This document shows, piece after piece, positions 57,916-64,000 of a stretch of DNA of 64,000 bases. This stretch comes from Aminipila terrae. GTDB taxonomy: Bacteria; Bacillota; Clostridia; Peptostreptococcales; Anaerovoracaceae. Each line of letters opens with the position of its first letter. Within the stretch, counting starts at the first letter, position 1. The DNA is taken from NCBI RefSeq assembly GCF_010120715.1, contig NZ_CP047591.1:2542001-2606000 (forward strand), given 5' to 3'. Both the position numbers and the translations under genes were made by a program. The notes beneath the pieces are model-generated. The model did no database searches, was not told the origin of the DNA, and was given only the letters and a program-made list of their open reading frames with translations.

Positions 57916-58740
57916 ATGGAATCAGTTAAAGAAAAATTAAGTGACAAAGTCATAAGCCTTAATGAGCAAATCCCAGATAACCCATGTGGTCAAGAAATGA
58001 AGTCATACCAAGAAAACGGTATGGCTTTTTCTTTGCATGAAGTCAAGCAAAGACTGGAAATGCTGCAAAACTTTATATCGGAAATAATGGTTGAGGGAAC
58101 AGATTACGGATATCTTCCTAAGACAGATAAAAAGTGCTTGTTTAAATCGGGAGCAGAAAAACTTTGTGATGTTTTTGGACTTTCTAAAAGAATCGAAATT
58201 GTAAGCAGAATGGAGGACTTTGATAAAGGTATATTTCATTATGAAGTTAAAGCCATAGTAATTGATAAAAAGACGGGTGTTATTGAAGCAGAGGGAGTCG
58301 GTTCCTGTAACAGCATGGAAAAGAAGTATAGAAGTCAGGATGCATATAACCTTACAAATACAATCCTAAAGATGGCAAAGAAAAGAGCCTTTGTAGATGC
58401 AGTCCTTTCAGCAACAAGGAGTAGTGATATATTTACTCAAGATGTTGAGGACAATCTTTTAGGAGATGGAGCTGAAGGAAAACCCAGAAATATGAAGGAT
58501 AAAAGTCGTGATAAGAAGAATACAGTGCAAGATCAAAATGGAAAAGCGGGCAAAGAAGAGTCAGCAAGCAATAAGCAACTTTCATATATTTATACAATTC
58601 TTTCCGATTCAAGAATACCTGTAGAAACGGCCAGAAGTGACATGGAAAAAATGTATGGGGTAACTGAAAGCAGAAATTTAAGCAAGAAACAGGCAAGTGA
58701 GTTTATTGAATATCTGAAGAACTATAAAAAGGCAGGTTAG
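57916..58740 (+). CDS. Possible single-strand annealing partner of the YqaJ nuclease
   Basis: 274 residues. Middle segment FKSGAEKLCDVFGLSKRIEIV, GVIEAEGVGSCNSMEKKYRSQDAYNLTNTILKMAKKRAFVDAVLSATRSSD is a conserved-looking block also placed beside exonucleases in other elements. It has similarities in layout to RecT/Sak-type annealing proteins (basic N-terminal core and a variable charged tail), but no signature decides this. The C-terminal 70 residues resemble a small helical DNA-binding tail (YIYTILSDSRIPVETARSDMEKMYG). ATG 57916 is preferred; ATG 57910 overlaps its GGAGA. Confidence 0.5.
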   Translation: MESVKEKLSDKVISLNEQIPDNPCGQEMKSYQENGMAFSLHEVKQRLEMLQNFISEIMVEGTDYGYLPKTDKKCLFKSGAEKLCDVFGLSKRIEIVSRMEDFDKGIFHYEVKAIVIDKKTGVIEAEGVGSCNSMEKKYRSQDAYNLTNTILKMAKKRAFVDAVLSATRSSDIFTQDVEDNLLGDGAEGKPRNMKDKSRDKKNTVQDQNGKAGKEESASNKQLSYIYTILSDSRIPVETARSDMEKMYGVTESRNLSKKQASEFIEYLKNYKKAG

Positions 58741-58746
58741 AAGAAT

Positions 58747-59202
58747 ATGAAGTGCAGTAAGAGAGTGGATGTTGTAAAAGTTCAGATTGTAAAAGAAACC
58801 TCAATAAAGTATATGGACAGAGTAATTAAAAGTCCTGATGAAGCAGGTAGTCTGATTAAAAACTTTATTGGAAAACCAGACAGAGAACAGTTTGGAGTAA
58901 TGTGTATTGATACAAAAGGTCAGCCAACCAATATCAGTATAGTTGCAGTTGGTGATTTAAACTGTACTATCGTGCATCCGAGGGAAGTATTTAAGACTGC
59001 AATTTTGAGTAACGCAGCTTCTGTAATTCTTTTTCATAATCATCCATCCGGAATAGAATCACCTTCAATGGAAGATAAGAATATTACAAAAAGGTTATGT
59101 GATGCTGGTCTGATACTTGGAATAAAAGTGTTAGACCATGTTATTCTTGGAGACATGAAAACCTTTAGTTTTAAAAACAATGGTCTAGTATTGGAGGAAT
59201 AA
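58747..59202 (+). CDS. RadC-like JAB-domain protein
   Basis: 151 residues, the JAB/MPN half only; no N-terminal helix-hairpin-helix as in full RadC. Metal site HNHPSGIESPSMED (HxH...S..D) and upstream VHPREVFKTAILSNAASVILF. These short versions are common on mobile elements and may be involved in handling ssDNA or recombination intermediates. ATG 6 bases after the preceding stop. Confidence 0.9.
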   Translation: MKCSKRVDVVKVQIVKETSIKYMDRVIKSPDEAGSLIKNFIGKPDREQFGVMCIDTKGQPTNISIVAVGDLNCTIVHPREVFKTAILSNAASVILFHNHPSGIESPSMEDKNITKRLCDAGLILGIKVLDHVILGDMKTFSFKNNGLVLEE

Positions 59203-59204
59203 AT

Positions 59205-59510
59205 ATGTTGCTGATAAACCTGGAAAAAGAAAGGGAAAGAAGTACAGATGAATTAATTCCATATCCCTTGGGAGCATTATGTTTTGTATTAGACTGTTTA
59301 AATGAAGGGGAGAGTATGGAAACGGCAATAGAAAGCTTAAAGAAGTATAAGCTTGCAGAATCAAGTATGAAACTTGTAGTAGAGAATAAACAACTACTTC
59401 TATTCTTAAAACAGAGACATTCGGAATTTAAGGACATTAGAGATGTAATGAAAATACTTTATATGATGGTATTTAAGAGTTTGCCTGAAAATATGAAAAA
59501 GGCAGTTTAA
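59205..59510 (+). CDS. Hypothetical protein
   Basis: 101 residues, mainly helical, mixed charge, no motif recognised. It starts two bases after the RadC-like stop and precedes the DUF5688 gene. The spacing and codon pattern are consistent with a real member of the recombination operon. Confidence 0.5.
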   Translation: MLLINLEKERERSTDELIPYPLGALCFVLDCLNEGESMETAIESLKKYKLAESSMKLVVENKQLLLFLKQRHSEFKDIRDVMKILYMMVFKSLPENMKKAV

Positions 59511-59532
59511 CTAATTATGGAGGAAAAAACAA

Positions 59533-60438
59533 ATGGATAATCTAAATATGGAAAGTTTTAAAAATCAGCTTATATCAGAAGTATCAAAGCTTATGGGTGA
59601 TGGCTTTAACGTAGACCTTAAAAATATAAAAAAGAATAATGGTTTAACCCTAGAAGCTTTAAATATAGTTGAAAAAGGCAGTAATGTGGGTCCACTATTT
59701 TATCTAAATGGTTATGATGAAAAGTATAAAGATAGAACAGTGGAAGAAATAGCTAAAGACATTATAGGCAAATATATGGGAAGTAAAAATATAAGTTTTA
59801 CTTTAGGAAGCTTTATGGAGTTTAACAATGTAAAGGACAAGATTACCTTTAAGTTAATTAATGCTGAAATGAATAAAGAACTGCTAAAGAATGTGCCACA
59901 TTCAGATTATCTGGATTTGACACTAGTGTACCAGGTGCAGCTTGATATCAAAGACGATGGCAACCCTACTATATTAGTTAGCAATACTCTTTTAGAAAGC
60001 TGGAAAATATCAAAAGGTAAATTACATGAATATGCAGAACAAAATACCTCAAAGCTTTTACCATATGAAATACAAAGCATGGAAGACTTAATAGGGGAAA
60101 TGGTAGGAATGCTAGAAGAAGATGTACAAGCTCTAAAGGACGAAAACAGTAATGTCATGTATGTACTTACCAATAAAAAGAAGATAAATGGAGCAGCGTG
60201 TCTTTTGTATGACGATGTACTTAAAAATTTTGCTGAAAAGCATAATTGTGACTTTTATATGCTCCCATCTTCAACTCATGAAGTCTTGCTTATTCCTGAT
60301 AATAATTTAGTAAATTCTAAGGAATTGCAGGCAATGGTGAAGGAAGTTAATGCGACAGAAGTAGCACCCGATGAAGTGCTTTCTAATAATGTATATTATT
60401 ACAGCAGAAAAACTAGTGAGCTGAGTTTAGTCAACTAA
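59533..60438 (+). CDS. DUF5688-type protein
   Basis: 301 residues. N-terminal MESFKNQLISEVSKLMGDGFNV and KNNGLTLEALNIVEKGSNVGPLFYLNGYDEKY; C-terminal NVMYVLTNKKKINGAACLLYDD and FYMLPSSTHEVLLIPDN agree with this mobile-element family. No catalytic site is evident. AATTATGGAGG at 59513-59523 includes the ribosome site. A strong terminator follows. Confidence 0.72.
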   Translation: MDNLNMESFKNQLISEVSKLMGDGFNVDLKNIKKNNGLTLEALNIVEKGSNVGPLFYLNGYDEKYKDRTVEEIAKDIIGKYMGSKNISFTLGSFMEFNNVKDKITFKLINAEMNKELLKNVPHSDYLDLTLVYQVQLDIKDDGNPTILVSNTLLESWKISKGKLHEYAEQNTSKLLPYEIQSMEDLIGEMVGMLEEDVQALKDENSNVMYVLTNKKKINGAACLLYDDVLKNFAEKHNCDFYMLPSSTHEVLLIPDNNLVNSKELQAMVKEVNATEVAPDEVLSNNVYYYSRKTSELSLVN

Positions 60439-60473
60439 TGCTACAAATAAAAGAGTATATTTTCTTAGACGTT

Positions 60474-60510
60474 AAAATAGTGAATTATTCCATGAATAAT
60501 TCACTATTTT
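60474..60510 (+). terminator. Terminator after the DUF5688 gene
   Basis: A 16-bp perfect stem (60474-60489 with 60495-60510), loop CCATG, with A and T runs on either side. It closes the DUF932-to-DUF5688 operon. Confidence 0.85.
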
Positions 60511-60545
60511 GTCTCTTAGACTCTTCACAAGAAAAAAGTTAAACT

Positions 60546-60850
60546 ATGAAAATAATCTATTTTCATGGAGGTGATAGCATTAAAGGTAAGCTAAGAATGG
60601 AATGTTTAAATGATATTTATAAAGAATTGGCTTCCCTGGTGGGAATAGAGAATATGGAAAAAATCTATGAACATTATAGGGGCAGGAGCTAAACTTCCCA
60701 TCAAAAATATACAGTAAGGAATACATACGAATCGTAATTAAGGAAGAGTATGATGGCACAAACACAAAAGATATAGCAAGAAAAACTGGATATTCAGAAA
60801 GATGGATTAAAAAACTTATTAAAGAATGTGAGAAAGATAGACTTAAATAG
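60546..60850 (+). CDS. Mor-type transcription activator, frameshifted in the read
   Basis: About 101 residues after one added G in the G4 run 60679-60682, which joins IYEHYRG to QELNFPSKIYSKEYIRIV. The C-terminal helix-turn-helix GTNTKDIARKTGYSERWIKKLI matches the Mor/CD1108 family of phage and element regulators. The start is uncertain: ATG 60546, ATG 60597, or an ATT at 60579 that has GGAGG 7 bases before it. It lies at the end of the recombination region and may activate it. Confidence 0.72.
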
Positions 60851-61076
60851 CAAAGTGCATAAAAAATTTATTTTATACTTATTTTTCGTGAACCCAAAAA
60901 TGTGTCCGTTATAGTGAGTAGAATATATACATGTTTAAGGAAGTAGAAGAATGTTAGGAATAGTAGCTTACAGAAATGAATGTTAAGAATGATAGAATAG
61001 AAAACCTTATAAAAATTGTCATAGAGATATGTTCATCTTCGCAAGGAAAATAAAAGAATTTAAGGAGGATAAAGAA
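60851..61076. other. Intergenic stretch before the transglutaminase-like gene
   Basis: 226 bases. GGAGG at 61063-61067 is the next ribosome site. Nothing else is supported. Confidence 0.45.
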
Positions 61077-61673
61077 ATGTTAAATCAATTTATGGTGTGC
61101 ATGGTTGTATTAATGTTACCATTCGGAAATGTAACTGACAAAGGTGGAAACAATGTGGTTATTCATGACTGTCAAGCCCCAGCTATATATTGTCAATATA
61201 TGGACACTTATCTGGACAATGTCTATGATCCGTATGACGTTCCAAAGAGAACAACCGGTGCCATGGAATTAATGGCTGAGTATTACCCTGATTGGGAAGC
61301 TAGCTATCAATTCAATGAGTTTGATTGTACTGAGATGTCAGCATATCTATCATATTATCTAAAGGCTTGTGGCATTCCTAATACTATTGTTGTAGGTACT
61401 GCTGCTAATGGTGAATCTCATTCTTGGATTGAAGTACCATATAAAACAGCATATGGTACTACTAGTAAACTTATAGTTGAATCTACTACATTTGATGTAT
61501 TGAATCCATCTGATACTACAGTAAATCAGTTCTATTCGAAGTATAAGAAATTTAATTTAAAGGAACTAAAGAGTACTGAATTGGATTGGTGGAATTCAAA
61601 ATATTTCCTTAATAAGTATTTAGACCTTAGAACGGACTTTACTTATATGAATTTTATGGATGAGACCGAATAA
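61077..61673 (+). CDS. Exported transglutaminase-like protein
   Basis: 198 residues. The N-terminus (MLNQFMVCMVVLMLPFG) could be a short signal peptide. The core FNEFDCTEMSAYLSYYLKACGIPNTIVVGTAANGESHSWIEV has the Cys...His order of the transglutaminase/NlpC-like papain fold, with an Asp likely in LIVESTTFDVLNP. It may crosslink or cut proteins outside the cell. ATG 61077 follows AAGGAGG; an upstream in-frame ATG at 61029 has no site. Terminator follows. Confidence 0.65.
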   Translation: MLNQFMVCMVVLMLPFGNVTDKGGNNVVIHDCQAPAIYCQYMDTYLDNVYDPYDVPKRTTGAMELMAEYYPDWEASYQFNEFDCTEMSAYLSYYLKACGIPNTIVVGTAANGESHSWIEVPYKTAYGTTSKLIVESTTFDVLNPSDTTVNQFYSKYKKFNLKELKSTELDWWNSKYFLNKYLDLRTDFTYMNFMDETE

Positions 61674-61680
61674 GCCAGTA

Positions 61681-61714
61681 AAAATATAGTGCACAAAAAT
61701 GCACTATATTTTTG
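61681..61714 (+). terminator. Terminator after the transglutaminase-like gene
   Basis: AAAATATAGTGCA at 61681-61693 pairs with TGCACTATATTTT at 61700-61712, then more T. Confidence 0.85.
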
Positions 61715-61871
61715 GTATATAGAAAATGACGCGTTGGACGCGTAGCTCCGTAATAAGAAAATTTAATTTATATAGGGAAACAGGGTATTTAAGATATAAT
61801 GAAGCCCAAATATTGAGACTTGCCCATTTTCATAAGTAAAATAAAAACATTTCAGGAATGAGGATATTCTA

Positions 61872-63161
61872 ATGGTAAAATTTATATTTTATAAAAGCTT
61901 ATCAAAAAAAATGAAAAGCATAGCGTTTAAGAAAAATATTGTCATAGTATTTATTATTACTAGTATAATATGTAGTTGCTTAACTGCTTGTTCACCATCT
62001 AGTCAAGACATTGATGGATTTTTATATAAAAGTGATTATCATCTATACAAAGATTACTATGATTCTTTAGATTTAAGCGGGAAGATATATATGATGGATC
62101 AATGCGAAAAGAAAATCATAGATGAAATTAAAAAAAATAAAGAATCATTATTAAATAAAGATTATGATTATGCTCAAAATTCTTTAAGTTACGTTTTAAA
62201 AATATTATCAGATTTTGATTATGAAGAGGATTCTCGAATGGGAAAACTTTGTAAAAATGCTTTGGAATTTAGGGCGACATATAAAAAATTAGAGGATACA
62301 AATTATTTTAAACTTCAAGATGCATTAGTTCAAAGTATATATATATCTGATAGGATAAAGTCTCAAGATGAAAAGTCTTATCTTGATGAATACTATAGTA
62401 CAAGTTATGATTACAATGAATTTGGTATTTATTCTACAGAGGATTGGGAAGGGGTTATTGAAAGTAGTGAACCACTAAAAAAAGGAGCCATGGAGGAAGT
62501 TTATCTTAAAAAAAACGGACAAACGTCAGTTATTGATGATTCTGGATTTGAATCCACTTATAATAAGTATGAAATTATACCCGAAGAAGAAGTTAATACA
62601 TATCTTTCATCATCTCAAGAAATAGAGAAGCTAACCAGTGAGTTAGATAACTATATGTCAAAATTTTTATTGATTTCAAAGGTGATTACAATACCGTCTG
62701 ATACGAATACTTCCAATAAGGCTAAAGAAAATGAACTTATTAATTCCAATAGTACTAAAGAAGATAGTAACACTGATTATGGTGAAGAAGAGAGTTATAT
62801 ACAAGGGTGGGACGATGATATTAAACGGATAGAAGACAATATGGGTGATAAGACATTTGTAGTATCTGATGTTATAATGGCAGATCCTTATAGTGCTGGA
62901 TCAATAAGTACAAGTAATGAACTTTCTTTTGAGCTATTGGTATATAGAAACTTAGATAGTGACTCTTTATATTTTGTAAGTTCTTTAAATGGTGAAGATG
63001 TTTTCTTCGTCAAATCATTTACATATACGGGGGCAAATATATACGTAACGCTTGAAGATTTTAATGGAATAGAATCTAGTCTTATATTTGATACAGAAAC
63101 CCAAGAGTGTACAATTACATCTGGTGGCACAACAGATACATATGTTGCCATAGGGTATTAG
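61872..63161 (+). CDS. Large putative lipoprotein of unknown function
   Basis: 429 residues. After a basic start (KKMKSIAFKKN) a hydrophobic segment leads to the lipobox SCLTAC, cysteine near residue 40. The mature part is acidic and helical to about residue 290, then a low-complexity NSNSTKEDSN linker, and a C-terminal beta-rich domain with FVVSDVIMADPYSAGS. No family recognised. ATG 61911 (MKSIAFKK) is an alternative start giving a normal-length signal. Confidence 0.62.
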   Translation: MVKFIFYKSLSKKMKSIAFKKNIVIVFIITSIICSCLTACSPSSQDIDGFLYKSDYHLYKDYYDSLDLSGKIYMMDQCEKKIIDEIKKNKESLLNKDYDYAQNSLSYVLKILSDFDYEEDSRMGKLCKNALEFRATYKKLEDTNYFKLQDALVQSIYISDRIKSQDEKSYLDEYYSTSYDYNEFGIYSTEDWEGVIESSEPLKKGAMEEVYLKKNGQTSVIDDSGFESTYNKYEIIPEEEVNTYLSSSQEIEKLTSELDNYMSKFLLISKVITIPSDTNTSNKAKENELINSNSTKEDSNTDYGEEESYIQGWDDDIKRIEDNMGDKTFVVSDVIMADPYSAGSISTSNELSFELLVYRNLDSDSLYFVSSLNGEDVFFVKSFTYTGANIYVTLEDFNGIESSLIFDTETQECTITSGGTTDTYVAIGY

Positions 63162-63227
63162 TATTAAAGAGGGAAAATTGTTAAAATTTTATGAAGGGTA
63201 TAAAGATAGTCAAGAATGTGTTACTTT

Positions 63228-63277
63228 AATAGTGGACCACTTTTTAGGTGATTTTTACTTGGAAAGGGTCCACTATT
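63228..63277 (+). terminator. Hairpin after the lipoprotein gene
   Basis: AATAGTGGACC at 63228-63238 pairs with GGTCCACTATT at 63267-63277; the loop is long (28 bases) and T-rich tail short. Probable terminator. Confidence 0.6.
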
Positions 63278-63381
63278 TATTTATACCTTCTTTTTTCTAT
63301 CTAACTCCCAAAGAAATTATACAATTAGAAAATCCTGAGCTTAATAATAAATTTGGAAATTTTATTAAAACTGAAAATTAG

Positions 63382-63814
63382 AGTTTACAACAATTGTACA
63401 ACTTCATGGTGACTTGCAACTATATAATGACTTTATTATAAATCAATCTCCAAAGGTATGGGGAATGATATTATATTTCAAATAGTGTGCTGTTATCCAA
63501 ATAAGTAGGATTTTTTATAGGCAAGGTAGAAAAAAGTTTAATAAATGTTGAATGCTGTCAAATTTTGTCGAATGTTGTGTGCAAAAACATAGTAGCATAT
63601 GGTGAACATTGGAAATATGTAAGTTATAATAAAGATATTGAAACTAATAACTAGTAAAAGAATATGCTATTGGAGTAATAAAAATATATTAGAATCCCAA
63701 AATGTGTCATCATCTTAAGTAAAATAGAATGAAGGAACATAAGTGGAGGAATTTTAATGAAAATGTAACAGATTTTACTTCCAACGGTTATAAATATTAT
63801 GTACGGATTTATTC
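63382..63814. other. Non-coding AT-rich stretch
   Basis: No supported gene or strong repeat in about 430 bases. Confidence 0.45.
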
Positions 63815-63920
63815 ATTAATGGAGAAAAAGTTTTAATGGATGTAAAAGCTCAAGTTATAAATGGTTAAACAATGATTCCGCTTCGATTTGTGGCAGAGAA
63901 TTTAGGAAGAATGGTAATTA
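63815..63920 (+). pseudogene. Remnant of a stalk-domain (copper amine oxidase N-like) protein
   Basis: One frame reads INGEKVLMDVKAQVING, then TAA at 63866-63868, then TMIPLRFVAENLGRMV. This is the stalk-domain signature, where an Arg normally stands at the stop position. No start, signal peptide or continuation is found around it, so it is a relic rather than a single read error. Confidence 0.7.
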
Positions 63921-63993
63921 TTATAATACAAAGAATCTTTTTTATCACTCTTTTATATTTGAATTATATTTTTGAAAGTATGGAGGTAGGAAA

Positions 63994-64000
63994 ATGGCTG
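63994..64000 (+). CDS. Start of a gene running out of the window
   Basis: ATG at 63994 is preceded by GGAGG at 63982-63986, 7 bases away. Only two codons are visible, so the product cannot be told. Confidence 0.35.

Noticed and set aside
63178..63381. 67-residue frame with TTG start after the lipoprotein gene
   Set aside because: No ribosome site, and it contains the likely terminator of the previous gene.
42412..64000. CRISPR array or tandem-repeat locus in the accessory region
   Set aside because: Only isolated inverted repeats and the hsdS pair were seen; no regularly spaced repeats and no cas genes.

Overview
The window looks like a chromosome segment of an endospore-forming, low-GC Clostridia. 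Evidence: RicT, SpmA/SpmB and a SpoVD-type PBP, a complete mra/dcw cell-wall and division cluster with Clostridia-style DUF881/Sbp genes before ftsZ, AGGAGG ribosome sites, and an AT-rich composition. I cannot name the species; an anaerobe near the Anaerovoracaceae/Peptostreptococcales is only a guess.

Layout. 1-4.6 kb: the conserved tmk-holB-ricT-trmN-like row, convergent spmA/spmB, a DUF948 gene and an AbrB-type regulator. 4.8-10.1 kb: mostly stand-alone housekeeping genes (lipoprotein, lgt, ychF, deoC, tcdA, metF), several closed by strong terminators. 10.2-11.4 kb: a cysteine-rich protein on the minus strand, possibly a spore-surface component. 11.7-28.2 kb: the dcw cluster mraZ-rsmH-ftsL-spoVD/ftsI-murE-murF-mraY-murD-ftsW/spoVE-murG-murA-ftsQ-DUF881-DUF881-sbp-ftsZ, preceded by a textbook MraZ operator. 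28.3-41.3 kb: RNA methyltransferase, pheS-pheT-zapA-mutS2, DUF523, argS, two radical SAM genes and a TPR gene. 41.5-41.95 kb: a tRNA operon (Asn, Leu, fMet) with its own promoter and terminator. 42-64 kb: visibly more AT-rich accessory DNA. It holds a decayed nucleotidyltransferase, an orphan 557-aa gene, an integrase/DUF697/excisionase group, a replication-initiator-like gene, a complete type I restriction-modification system, a recombination module (DUF932, DpnD/PcfM, YqaJ nuclease, a possible annealing protein, RadC, DUF5688, Mor-type regulator), a secreted transglutaminase-like protein, a large lipoprotein, and a broken stalk-domain gene.

How the parts work together. The dcw cluster makes lipid II from UDP-GlcNAc (MurA, MurE/F/D, MraY, MurG), polymerises it (FtsW/SpoVE plus the SpoVD-type PBP) and directs it to the septum (FtsZ, FtsL, FtsQ, Sbp, and ZapA further on). 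The accessory part looks like an integrated element: int and xis for mobility, a Rep-like gene for replication, exonuclease plus possible annealing protein for recombination, and type I RM as defence or maintenance. No relaxase, coupling protein, T4SS, capsid or terminase gene is visible in the window.

Two cross-cutting observations stand out. First, eleven genes are broken by fifteen apparent single-base losses, every one inside a mononucleotide run and every one repaired by adding one base of that run. This points to systematic sequencing or assembly error rather than gene death. I therefore annotate these as whole genes across the break. Second, murE begins directly at its ATP-binding (central) domain, with its own ribosome site, and lacks the roughly 100-residue N-terminal UDP-binding domain. 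No single homopolymer correction explains that. I found no CRISPR array, rRNA, insertion sequence or riboswitch that I could support.
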